Shown: positions 28,659 to 36,784 of the stretch, one piece after another
Numbering within the stretch: the first letter of the stretch is position 1
How the letters are laid out: every line of letters begins with the position of its first letter
Assembly (NCBI RefSeq): GCF_002514725.1
Contig: NZ_NTLB01000001.1
Location: 186,001-250,000 of the forward strand
Reading direction: 5' to 3'
Origin: Mangrovitalea sediminis
Lineage (GTDB): Bacteria > Pseudomonadota > Gammaproteobacteria > Pseudomonadales > Oleiphilaceae
DNA length: 64,000 nucleotides
Notes under the pieces: model-generated
The model's database searches: none
The model's input: only the letters and a program-made list of their open reading frames with translations
What the model was told of the DNA's origin: nothing
Program-made: the position numbers and the translations under genes

Positions 28659-29312
28659 ATGGCAAGACCCCGCCGTAGTCAACAGACCCGGGAAGACCTG
28701 CTCCGCGAAGGTTCCGCATTGCTCGCCCGCCAGGGCTATCACGGTACCGGACTGCAGGAGATCCTGGCGCGTTCGAATGCGCCAAAAGGCTCCTTCTACA
28801 ACCATTTCGAGAGCAAGGAAGCCTTCGCGGCGGAGATTATCGACCGTTATATCGATCAGTTGGTCTCGCTGACCGACAAATACCTCGCCCGCGCCGAAGA
28901 CGATCCCCGCACACTGATTCGTAACGTCTACAGCCGTCTCAGCACAGAATTCGCCAGACAGGGCTGCGTTCAGGGATGCCTGCTGGGCAACCTCGCTGCC
29001 GAAATCGGCGCCAGCAATCCCCTCTGCCGTGCCTCCCTGCACCGTGCCTACGAACTCTGGCAATCCCGTTTCGTGCCCCTGTTCGAGGCAGGACAACGTC
29101 TCGGCCAATTCCGCCACGATATCGATGCGCAAACCCTCGCCAGCCTGTTCTGGAATGCCTGGGAAGGCGGGATTACACGGATGAAGGTGGAAGGGTCGAC
29201 GGAGAGCCTGGACACGACGCTGAACCTCATGCTCGACCAATTGATGGCACCGACGGCCAGCAACGGCCCCCTGGATGCCGCAACAGCGGCCACCCGCCCG
29301 GCATCGTCCTGA
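28659..29312 (+). CDS. TetR-family transcriptional regulator
   Basis: A 217-residue repressor-type protein. The N-terminal TetR helix-turn-helix (about residues 10-55) includes YHGTGLQEILARSNAPKGSFYNHF. The C-terminal ligand domain has QGCLLGNLAAEIGASNP, seen in the AcuR/YxaF-like subgroup. The natural ATG is at 28659. Its TGA is immediately followed by the stop of the convergent DASS gene, making TGATCA. The target is unknown; the adjacent genes are the first candidates. Confidence 0.9.
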   Translation: MARPRRSQQTREDLLREGSALLARQGYHGTGLQEILARSNAPKGSFYNHFESKEAFAAEIIDRYIDQLVSLTDKYLARAEDDPRTLIRNVYSRLSTEFARQGCVQGCLLGNLAAEIGASNPLCRASLHRAYELWQSRFVPLFEAGQRLGQFRHDIDAQTLASLFWNAWEGGITRMKVEGSTESLDTTLNLMLDQLMAPTASNGPLDAATAATRPASS

Positions 29313-30776
29313 TCAGAACCTCAGCACAAATCCCAGCATCAGGTAGCTGAGACCGGTCACCACCACTATCCCCAACAAATTCAGCACAAAACCGGCACGG
29401 ATCATATCCTCGATGGCCAGGTGGCCTGACGCAAAGACAATAGCGTTCGGCGGCGTCGCCACGGGCATCATAAAGGCACAACTGGCCGCAATGCAGGCCG
29501 GTACCGTGAGCATAACCGCCGGCAATCCCTGAGATAGTGCCAGAGCGCCCAGTAGGGGCAGGAAGGTCGCCGCCGTTGCGGTATTGCTCGTCACTTCCGT
29601 CAGGAAAATCACGACGGAAACCACTAAGGCGATCAGGCCGATAAGCGGCCAATGCCCCACCACAGAAAGACTGTTGGCGATCCCGCCCGCCAGGCCCGAA
29701 TGGTTGATGACATCCGCCAGCGCAAGGCCGCCACCAAACAACAACAACACACCCCAGGGAATGCCTTTCGCCGTTTCCCAGTCCAGAAGGAAACGGCGTG
29801 CGCGAAGATCCTCCGGCGTCAGAAACAACACCAGTGCGGACGCGACAGCAATGCCCGTATCACTAAGCCAGGGCATTCCCACTTTCGATAACAAGGGCCG
29901 GAATATCCATGCCATCGCCGTGATCAGGAAAATCGCGGCGACCCGCCGTTCCCCTTTTCGAAGCGGCCCCAACGCGGCCAATTCCTCACGGATGAGGCCC
30001 TGGGGAATGCCGGCGCCGGCCAGCCCGAAGTCCTTGCGCACCAGCCACCACCAGATCACCGCCAACATGATCAGGGACAGCGGCACACCCAACAGCATCC
30101 ACTGGGCAAACCCTACCGAGATCCCCTGGGTTTCGTTGAGATAGGCCGCCAGCAGAGCATTGGGCGGTGTACCGATCAGGGTTCCGACACCCCCAATACT
30201 TGCCGCGTAGGCTATTGCCAGCATCAGTGCTGTCGCATATCGGCGCACGGCGTCCGAGTCAGACGGGTCCAGCATGGCAATCACCGATAAGCCGATGGGC
30301 AACATCATGATCGTCGTTGCGGTATTGCTGACCCACATGCTGAGGAAGGCCGTGGCGATCATAAAGCCGGCAATCTGCCGTCGCGGTTTCGCGCCGACCG
30401 CCAACAGTATTTTCAGGGCAATACGGCGATGCAGATGGCATCGCTGCATCGCGAGTCCCAGGGCAAAGCCTCCGAGAAACAAAAATATGATGGGATTGGC
30501 GTAGGGCGCCGTAACGGACTTGATCGTCCCCAGCCCTAATGCGGGGACCAGCACAATCGGCAACAAGGCGGTGGCAGGGATGGGAATAGCCTCTGTCGAC
30601 CACCAGGTGGCCATCAACAACATCAGTCCGAGAGCAGACCAGGCTGCCACACTCATATCTGCCGGGGCTGGCAGCAAGACCGTGAGCAGGAACAGCAAAG
30701 GCCCCAGAATCAGCCCCAGCACCTGCTTGGTGGGCAGCCCTGACGGCTCGGCATTATCTTCGGCGCTAACCGGCAT
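29313..30776 (-). CDS. DASS (SLC13) sodium:dicarboxylate/sulfate symporter family protein
   Basis: A 487-residue transporter with 11-13 hydrophobic segments. The two SNT motifs that shape the substrate and Na+ sites are both present: SMWVSNTATTIMMLP in the first half and TEVTSNTATAATFLP in the second. WWSTEAIPIPATALLP near residue 60 is the family signature. Likely substrates are C4-dicarboxylates such as succinate, malate or fumarate. Sulfate cannot be excluded. It has no obvious operon partner. Confidence 0.93.
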   Translation of the reverse strand: MPVSAEDNAEPSGLPTKQVLGLILGPLLFLLTVLLPAPADMSVAAWSALGLMLLMATWWSTEAIPIPATALLPIVLVPALGLGTIKSVTAPYANPIIFLFLGGFALGLAMQRCHLHRRIALKILLAVGAKPRRQIAGFMIATAFLSMWVSNTATTIMMLPIGLSVIAMLDPSDSDAVRRYATALMLAIAYAASIGGVGTLIGTPPNALLAAYLNETQGISVGFAQWMLLGVPLSLIMLAVIWWWLVRKDFGLAGAGIPQGLIREELAALGPLRKGERRVAAIFLITAMAWIFRPLLSKVGMPWLSDTGIAVASALVLFLTPEDLRARRFLLDWETAKGIPWGVLLLFGGGLALADVINHSGLAGGIANSLSVVGHWPLIGLIALVVSVVIFLTEVTSNTATAATFLPLLGALALSQGLPAVMLTVPACIAASCAFMMPVATPPNAIVFASGHLAIEDMIRAGFVLNLLGIVVVTGLSYLMLGFVLRF

Positions 30777-30880
30777 GCAGCAAGGTATCCTTCATGAGGA
30801 CGCTTTCTCCGCGCAGCAGACATCAGCGGATGACAGAAACGGCTCGCGATACGAGTCGCAGATAAACACGGAAACAGGAA

Positions 30881-31066
30881 CTAGGACGTACCGCCATGAT
30901 CCCGTGAAATCAGCGCGGCGATGACCAATCCCAACCCCAAGCCTGCCAGTAATGAGCCGACAAACGCCAGTGCAGAGGCTTTCAGGAAAACCAGCCCGAC
31001 CCCCAATCCCATCAGGGTTCCACCACCAATCGCCCATGAACTCTTATCCGTCCCTTTGAACGCCAT
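30881..31066 (-). CDS. small two-helix membrane protein, hypothetical
   Basis: A 61-residue protein with two glycine-rich hydrophobic helices (about residues 12-30 and 32-54), positively charged at the N-terminus and ending RDHGGTS. A strong ribosome binding site (GAAAGGAGGG) sits 4 bases before the ATG, which supports real translation. It has no recognised domain. It lies 104 bases upstream of the DASS gene in the same direction and could be in the same unit. The GxxxG-like helices suggest oligomerisation. Confidence 0.65.
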   Translation of the reverse strand: MAFKGTDKSSWAIGGGTLMGLGVGLVFLKASALAFVGSLLAGLGLGLVIAALISRDHGGTS

Positions 31067-31343
31067 GACGCCCTCCTTTCCCCTATCACGAAAAGGACAC
31101 TATACGGTCATGCCCATCCTCATCACCTTGACATAGGTCGGGGTATAAGAAAACGGTCGCCCCGTGCCGAAGGCTCCTGGCATTCGCTGTTGTCACCGAA
31201 TATCCCAACTGCCCGCGCTGACATACTTTGCGACAAAACCCCGGTTTCAGGACATAGGCTCGCGACAAAGTTGCGTTGGAATATCCCAATCAAGACTTCG
31301 TCGCGAAGCCGCAATCCTTTTTGCTCACGGGAGATCCGGACCG

Positions 31344-31868
31344 ATGCAACTCATGGACACATCAACCCGCTACGGCGTGACGACACGCCTGATCCACTGG
31401 TCGATGGCGCTATTGATTCTGGGCATGCTGGCCACGGGTGCAGTCAGGGAACTGGTGGAACACAGTCCTCTCGAACGGGAGTTGATGGCCTATCACAAGA
31501 GTATCGGCATGGCGATCCTGGCCTTGCTGGTTCTGCGCGTGATCTGGAGACGATTCAATCAGGGCGCGGCAGTGGCCTCAGGTGCCGAACGGATATGGGT
31601 CAAGCTCGGGCACGGGGCCCTCTACCTGATGATGTTGCTGATGCCCGCCTCGGGGCTGTTACTGGCCTGGGGTAGCGGCCATGGTGCCAGCTTTTTCGGC
31701 CTTCCCGTTATCGCCCCTGGCGCCAAGCTGGAATGGGCCCACGAATTAGGTGAGGAAATGCACGAAGTCGGCCAGTTCCTGTTATGGGCCTTGATCGCAG
31801 GGCACGTCGGTGCAGCCCTCTACCACCGGTTCTTCAAGCGCGACGACGTGATGCAACGCATGCTCTGA
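31344..31868 (+). CDS. cytochrome b561 family protein
   Basis: A 174-residue four-helix membrane haem protein of the YodB/CybB type. Candidate haem ligands are histidines in TRLIHWSMALL (H18), AYHKSIGMAIL, LGHGALYLMML and AGHVGAALYHRF. It probably exchanges electrons with quinone at the inner membrane. The ATG at 31344 follows GGGAGAT, and a second ATG lies 3 codons later. The frame is open well upstream, but that region lacks a binding site. It is monocistronic. Confidence 0.9.
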   Translation: MQLMDTSTRYGVTTRLIHWSMALLILGMLATGAVRELVEHSPLERELMAYHKSIGMAILALLVLRVIWRRFNQGAAVASGAERIWVKLGHGALYLMMLLMPASGLLLAWGSGHGASFFGLPVIAPGAKLEWAHELGEEMHEVGQFLLWALIAGHVGAALYHRFFKRDDVMQRML

Positions 31869-31915
31869 CGCTCGGTAACCCGCTGTTCTTCTGCTCTCCT
31901 GCCCCCCAGGAGTTT

Positions 31916-31942
31916 GGCGCGGACACTCTCTCCGCGCCCTTT
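31916..31942 (+). terminator. probable terminator after cytochrome b561 gene
   Basis: The 8-bp stem GGCGCGGA/TCCGCGCC with a 7-base loop (31916-31938) is followed by CTTTGT. The T run is short, so termination may be partial. It lies 47 bases after the stop codon and before the convergent dehydrogenase gene. Confidence 0.6.
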
Positions 31943-31994
31943 GTCATGCTGTCACACCAGCGGGTTGCCCGACGTAATTTTCAAGCTCGAACGA

Positions 31995-32945
31995 CTAGTA
32001 ACCCCGCTCGAAATCCACCAGATGCTCCAGCGCTTCTCCCCGGCAATAATGCTCGTAATTCACCAGGAACAACCGCACGATATCCGCCGGGAAGCTGCGG
32101 GCTGCATTGTGGGGCGTAACCGTCGCATTGGGTAGCCGCCAAAGGGGATTACCCAACGGCAAAGGCTCCGTTTCGAAGACATCCAGCACCGCGTGGCGCA
32201 GACGCCCACGACGCAGGGCCGCAATCAACGCCTCCTCGTCGACAGCATCGCCGCGCCCCACATTGATCAGCGTCGCCTCGGCATTGAGCTCGGCCAACGC
32301 CGCCGCATCGATCAAGTGATGGGTTGCCGCGGTTTGCGGTAACGCCAGGACCAGATAATCCAATTGCGCCAGGAAGTCGTGCAACCGGTCACCCGAGTAA
32401 ACCCGGTCCACCTCGTCGCAGGTGCCGTCGCTTCGCCGGTAACCAAGCACCCGCATCCCGAAATGCCGGCCGGTCGTCGCTATATGGCGACCGATGGAGC
32501 CAAGACCGCAAATACCCAGCGTCAGGCCACTCAAGCCCCGGTAAGCCAATGGCTGCCACAGGCCATCGGTCTGCGCCTGCCAGGTAGCCGCCAATTGGCG
32601 CTCGTTGGCAAGCACATGCAGAAACACATATTCGCTCATGAGCGGACCGAATACATCGCGAACCCCTGTGAGCTGATAATCCCGCCGCAGCCCCGGACGG
32701 CACAGCGGCTCGACGCCGGCGAATGTCGACTGGACCCACTTCAGATGCGTTGCCTGCGGCAGGATCTCAGCCACCAGCGACGGGTTACCCAGCACGACAT
32801 CGCAATCGGTCACCAAGGACTCCGCGCCCTCCACCGTCGTTGCGTAACTCAGCTCGGCATGGGCCGGCAAGGCCGCTTGCAGCCGCTCGACATAGTCTCC
32901 AGCGTCAGCACTGACAACCAGTATCCGGTGTTGCTGCACTGCCAT
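31995..32945 (-). CDS. D-2-hydroxyacid dehydrogenase
   Basis: A 316-residue NAD(P)-dependent dehydrogenase of the D-isomer 2-hydroxyacid family. Visible are the Rossmann motif GICGLGSIGRHIA, the arginine in NVGRGDAVDEEAL, the glutamate region VLDVFETEPLP and the catalytic histidine in VTPHNAARS. The N-terminus has an unusually long catalytic-domain variant (VQSTFAGVEPL), seen in the GhrA-like/glyoxylate-reductase group. The substrate cannot be fixed from sequence. The ATG at 32945 has a GGGAGAA-type site and family-like spacing. Confidence 0.88.
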   Translation of the reverse strand: MAVQQHRILVVSADAGDYVERLQAALPAHAELSYATTVEGAESLVTDCDVVLGNPSLVAEILPQATHLKWVQSTFAGVEPLCRPGLRRDYQLTGVRDVFGPLMSEYVFLHVLANERQLAATWQAQTDGLWQPLAYRGLSGLTLGICGLGSIGRHIATTGRHFGMRVLGYRRSDGTCDEVDRVYSGDRLHDFLAQLDYLVLALPQTAATHHLIDAAALAELNAEATLINVGRGDAVDEEALIAALRRGRLRHAVLDVFETEPLPLGNPLWRLPNATVTPHNAARSFPADIVRLFLVNYEHYCRGEALEHLVDFERGY

Positions 32946-33211
32946 AGTGTTCTCCCTCCATCTTGCCGCGAAACCGCAGGCGCCCTGACCGCTGAAAGGC
33001 TCCGTTGACCAGGACTTAGCCGCCAACTCCTTTCATCCTAGACTGCCAGCACTGCTGATGCGACATCAACACCACCTTGCTCATGATGTCCGGCCCCCCG
33101 TTAATCGCGCGTAATCTTATCTCGCTGGGCGAAAAACCCCGTTTGTGCTAGGGTTTTTAGTTGCAAGCGAATCGGTTGCAAGCAATGCAAAACCAGGAAA
33201 GGTCATTCGCG
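32946..33211 (+). promoter_or_regulatory. promoter/operator region upstream of the efflux operon
   Basis: The 266-base gap before the MFS gene holds an inverted repeat AAAAACCC/GGGTTTTT (33132-33139 and 33151-33158). A direct repeat TTGCAAGC follows at 33161-33168 and 33176-33183, with a 15-base period. These are good candidates for the operator of the MarR protein encoded in the same cluster. No experimentally known motif is matched. Confidence 0.45.
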
Positions 33212-34729
33212 ATGGTTGTCGAAAATCAGCGCACCCGTTTCCTGATTACAGCCGTGGTTATGGCAGCGGCGATCCTGCAGATATTGGATACCACTATTGT
33301 CACGGTGGCCCTGCCTCACATGCAGGGGCAACTGGGCGCCAACACCGAGCAGATAGGATGGGTGCTGACCAGTTACCTGATTTCATCAGGCATTTTCATG
33401 CCCTTGACCGGGTTCCTGACGGACAGGTTGGGACAGAAAAGGTACTTGACCTTCAGTATTACCGGCTTCGTACTGACATCCATGCTCTGCGGGATTGCCG
33501 GGAACCTGCAGGAAATCGTCATCTTCCGGCTGCTACAGGGCATTGCCGGAGCCGGACTGGTGCCCACGGCCCAGGCCGTCCTCATCAACATCTATCCCCG
33601 CGAAAAGCGCGGCCAGGCGATGGCTATTTTCGGCGTCGGGGCCATGGTGGGACCGATTCTCGGACCGACACTGGGCGGCTACCTGACCGAAGTGCTCACT
33701 TGGCGCTGGACCTTCTTTATCAACCTGCCGGTGGGCATCCTGGCGCTGCTCGGCGCCCTGTTCTTCATTCCGGAAACGGACACCCGCGAGCGTCGTATCG
33801 ACTGGATCGGCTTCAGTTTTCTGGTCCTCGCCGTCGCCTGCATGCAGTACGTCCTGGATCAGGGGCAACAACAGGGTTGGTTCCAGTCCCACACCATTCA
33901 GATATTCACCGTTCTCAGTGCCTTCGGCTACCTCTGCCTGATCCTGCGCAACCTGGAAATGGGGCCTCGGGCGATTTTTCACCTCGGCGTGTTCAAGGAC
34001 CGCAACTTTGCCGTTTCAGTGCTGATCCTGGCCACATTCATGTTCAGCATGTACGGTGCCCTGGCGCTTCAACCGCAGATGCTGGAGTCACTGCTCGGTT
34101 ATCCGGCCCTCACCACGGGCATTGTGCTGGCCCCGCGAGGGGTGGGCGCCATGGTGTCGATGTTCCTGGCCGGGCGCCTGATCAACAGGGTCGGCGCCAA
34201 GCCGCTAATCGTTTGTGGTTTTTTCTGTGTTCTGTTCAGTACCTGGGTCACTACCTGGTACACCCTGCAAATCGATCCCTGGTGGATCATCTGGCCCATC
34301 GTCCTGCAGGGATTCGGGCTAGGTATGGTCTTTGTGCCACTGGCAACGGTCTCCTTCGCGACGTTACCAGAGGAATGGTCCGCAGAGGCCGCTGGCGTGC
34401 GACAACTGGGCAGAACCATCGGCGCCTCGCTGGGCGTCTCCGTCAGCGGCGCCGTCATGGCACATCAGAGCCAGGTCGCATGGCACCAGTATGGTGGGCA
34501 CATCACAGCAACATCGGATGCCGTCCGCCAGTATCTGGCACCGCTGCACCTCAGCCCCGACAGCCGAGAGGCCGCTGCGGTGCTGGGACATCTGCTGCGG
34601 CTGCAGGCCGATTTCCACGGTCTGCTCAATGCGTTTGAGGTCATGGCGTTGACCGTTGTACTCGGCTTTCCCCTGCTGTTGCTGATCAGCAGGAACGCCG
34701 GCAAGGAAGGCCGCGGGAAAGCGGCATAA
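33212..34729 (+). CDS. EmrB/QacA (DHA2) family MFS drug exporter
   Basis: A 505-residue, 14-helix drug:proton antiporter. The DHA2 features are LDTTIVTVALPHMQGQLG in helix 1, the motif-A loop TDRLGQKRYL and motif C GAMVGPILGPTLGGYLTE. The ATG at 33212 follows AGGAAAGG and is preferred over earlier in-frame starts. It is linked with a marR gene and an emrA-like adaptor downstream. No outer-membrane TolC-type gene is in the window, so the channel is presumably encoded elsewhere. Confidence 0.92.
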   Translation: MVVENQRTRFLITAVVMAAAILQILDTTIVTVALPHMQGQLGANTEQIGWVLTSYLISSGIFMPLTGFLTDRLGQKRYLTFSITGFVLTSMLCGIAGNLQEIVIFRLLQGIAGAGLVPTAQAVLINIYPREKRGQAMAIFGVGAMVGPILGPTLGGYLTEVLTWRWTFFINLPVGILALLGALFFIPETDTRERRIDWIGFSFLVLAVACMQYVLDQGQQQGWFQSHTIQIFTVLSAFGYLCLILRNLEMGPRAIFHLGVFKDRNFAVSVLILATFMFSMYGALALQPQMLESLLGYPALTTGIVLAPRGVGAMVSMFLAGRLINRVGAKPLIVCGFFCVLFSTWVTTWYTLQIDPWWIIWPIVLQGFGLGMVFVPLATVSFATLPEEWSAEAAGVRQLGRTIGASLGVSVSGAVMAHQSQVAWHQYGGHITATSDAVRQYLAPLHLSPDSREAAAVLGHLLRLQADFHGLLNAFEVMALTVVLGFPLLLLISRNAGKEGRGKAA

Positions 34730-34784
34730 GGAAACAATGCGGGAATCTGGCTCCCAAAGTCACTTACTGTTTTTTGGATAAGCA

Positions 34785-35282
34785 ATGACCAATAAAAAAA
34801 TTGATAAAGACCAGGAACAGTTCAGCCAACTCTTAGGCGAAACGGCACGGGCGTGGCGTTTCGAGCTGGACAGGCGACTGCAACCGCTGGGGCTGAGCAA
34901 GTCGCAATGGCTGGTGCTGCTGCATGCCGGCGGAAACGGTGGCGATGAACTGACCCAGAAGCAACTGGCCGGGCGCGTGGGCGTTGAAGGGCCCACGCTG
35001 GTCGGCCTGCTCGATCGCATGGAGCGGGATCAATGGATCGAACGTCGTTCCTCACCCCACGACCGGCGCAGCAAGACCGTCCACCTCACCGCCAAGGCAC
35101 TGAATACGCGCCAGAAAATCGAGGAAGTGGCCACCGCGCTACGAAAGGAGTTGCTGGCCGGCATCGACGAGCAGGACATCGACACCTGTAAGCGCGTGCT
35201 GACACATATCCGTGACAGCGTTTGCCCCAAAGGTGATCGTGACGAATGCACTGACGGAGGCACCCCGCAGGAGGACGCATGA
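34785..35282 (+). CDS. MarR-family transcriptional regulator
   Basis: A 165-residue winged-helix regulator. The core GLSKSQWLVLLHAGG, LTQKQLAGRVGVEGPTLVGL and the wing IERRSSPHDRRSKTVHLT are classic MarR/SlyA. It lies between the MFS exporter and the adaptor gene, overlapping the latter by 4 bases, and probably represses the cluster, binding phenolic or drug ligands. The N-terminus is lysine-rich (MTNKKIDKDQ). Confidence 0.92.
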   Translation: MTNKKIDKDQEQFSQLLGETARAWRFELDRRLQPLGLSKSQWLVLLHAGGNGGDELTQKQLAGRVGVEGPTLVGLLDRMERDQWIERRSSPHDRRSKTVHLTAKALNTRQKIEEVATALRKELLAGIDEQDIDTCKRVLTHIRDSVCPKGDRDECTDGGTPQEDA

Positions 35283-36373
35283 TCCGGACGCTGAAGTGGA
35301 GTCTCGTGAGCGTGGCGGCACTCGCTGTCGCCACCGGTGGCTATATCTACTACCGCTACAACGAGCACTACCCCAGCACCAACGATGCCTACCTGCAAGC
35401 CAAGGTGGTCAAGGTAACGCCAATGGTCAGCGGGCAGGTAATAGCCCTGCCCGTCAACGATCAGCAGCTGGTGAAACAAGGGCAGCTGCTCTTCCAGATA
35501 GACCCCCGCCGCTTCCAGTACCAGGTTCAACAGGCCGAAGCCCAGTTATCCCTGGCCCGACAGCAGGTGGCGGCGGACCAGGCGGCCGTGGCCGCAGCAC
35601 GGGCGGCGATTGAGGACAGGCAGGCGCGACTGGAAAACGCCCGGCGCCAGTACCAGCGCACCCAAAAGCTCGTTGCCCAAAAGGTGAAACCCCAGTCCGA
35701 ACTGGATAACGCCCGCGCCACGCTCGATAGCGCCAAGGCGGCGCTCAAGCTGGCCAGGGCCCAACTGCAGCAGGCCGAACAGCAACTCGGCAGCAGCGGC
35801 CAACAGAACGAACGCATCCGCAGCGCCCAGGCACAGCTCGACACCGCAAGGCTTGACCTTTCCTATACGCGCCAGACTGCTCCCTGCGACGGACGCCTGG
35901 CCAGCCTCGAATTACAGAAAGGAGATCGGGTATCGGCAGGCGCGGCGCAGTTTTCGCTGGTCTGCGAAGACCGTTTCTGGGTCTACGCGAACTTCAAGGA
36001 GACCGACCTGACCCGCATTCGCCCCGGACAGGTGGCGACAATCGACGTCGATATGTACCCCAACCACCCCTTTCACGGCATCGTCGAAAGCATCAACCCC
36101 GCCAGTGGTACGGCCTTCTCATTACTACCGCCTGAAAATGCGACCGGGAACTGGGTCAAGGTTACCCAGCGGGTGCCCGTACGCATCCTGGTGGTGGACG
36201 ACAGCCCCGCCTATCCGCTGCGCGTACAAACCAGCACGGAGGTCAGGATCGACACCGGCAGCGCCAGAACACCCTTGGGAAAGCCCCGCGGCGCGGTCCT
36301 CAGCGACGCTGAGGCTATGGCGCAGGCCAAGCAGCAGGGCCTGACCCCGGCCGGCACAAGAGCAGGCAACTGA
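35279..36373 (+). CDS. EmrA/HlyD-type membrane fusion protein
   Basis: A 364-residue periplasmic adaptor. One N-terminal membrane anchor (about 7-26) is followed by a biotinyl-lipoyl-like segment (VTPMVSGQVIALPVNDQQLV), a coiled-coil hairpin (about 80-185, rich in Ala/Gln/Arg) and a beta-barrel domain with WVYANFKETDLTRIRPGQ, a signature of EmrA/EmrK adaptors. It would bridge the MFS pump to an outer-membrane channel. It begins inside the end of the marR gene. Confidence 0.92.
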   Translation: MIRTLKWSLVSVAALAVATGGYIYYRYNEHYPSTNDAYLQAKVVKVTPMVSGQVIALPVNDQQLVKQGQLLFQIDPRRFQYQVQQAEAQLSLARQQVAADQAAVAAARAAIEDRQARLENARRQYQRTQKLVAQKVKPQSELDNARATLDSAKAALKLARAQLQQAEQQLGSSGQQNERIRSAQAQLDTARLDLSYTRQTAPCDGRLASLELQKGDRVSAGAAQFSLVCEDRFWVYANFKETDLTRIRPGQVATIDVDMYPNHPFHGIVESINPASGTAFSLLPPENATGNWVKVTQRVPVRILVVDDSPAYPLRVQTSTEVRIDTGSARTPLGKPRGAVLSDAEAMAQAKQQGLTPAGTRAGN

Positions 36374-36383
36374 CCGTCGGTCG

Positions 36384-36743
36384 TCAGCCGCCAGCCTTCT
36401 TCACCGTCCAGCCCAGCTTGCGCAATTCCTCCAGCAACAGGTCCCGGTGATCCCCCTGGATTTCAATCACGCCGTCCTTGACCGTCCCGCCGGTGCCGCA
36501 GCGGGCTTTCAGGGTTTTGGCCAGGGTTTTCAGAGCATCGCCCGTCAACGGAACGCCGGAAATCAGGGTCACCCCTTTCCCTTTGCGTCCCTTGGTTTCC
36601 CGGCTGACCCGCACAATGCCGTCACCTGCCGGCACAGTGCTCTCGCCGCAGGAACAGTCAGCCCTTGACCGACCGCAATCCGGGCACATGCGGCCAAACT
36701 CTGTCGAGTAGACCAAACCACCGTTTTCTCGCTTCTTGCTCAT
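36384..36743 (-). CDS. yciH: SUI1/eIF1-like translation factor YciH
   Basis: A 119-residue protein with the SUI1 domain in its C-terminal half (KGVTLISGVPLTGDALKTLA, GTGGTVKDGVIEIQGDHRD). The N-terminal region has a cysteine cluster (MCPDCGRSRADCSCG) that may bind zinc. YciH can act like eIF1 in start-site fidelity in E. coli, although its physiological role is debated. The ATG at 36743 matches the family start. It is convergent with the adaptor gene 10 bases away. Confidence 0.93.
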   Translation of the reverse strand: MSKKRENGGLVYSTEFGRMCPDCGRSRADCSCGESTVPAGDGIVRVSRETKGRKGKGVTLISGVPLTGDALKTLAKTLKARCGTGGTVKDGVIEIQGDHRDLLLEELRKLGWTVKKAGG

Positions 36744-36784
36744 AAATGGCTGACCTTGGAAATATGCAAAAGGTTGCTCGGCCG

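Noticed and set aside
31128-31149. TTGACA and TATAAG as a sigma-70 promoter
   Set aside because: The spacing between the hexamers is only 10 bases, far from the 16-18 needed.
33145-34638. A 497-codon open frame overlapping the MFS exporter
   Set aside because: Out-of-frame shadow; the exporter frame has clear family motifs and membrane segments and this one has none.
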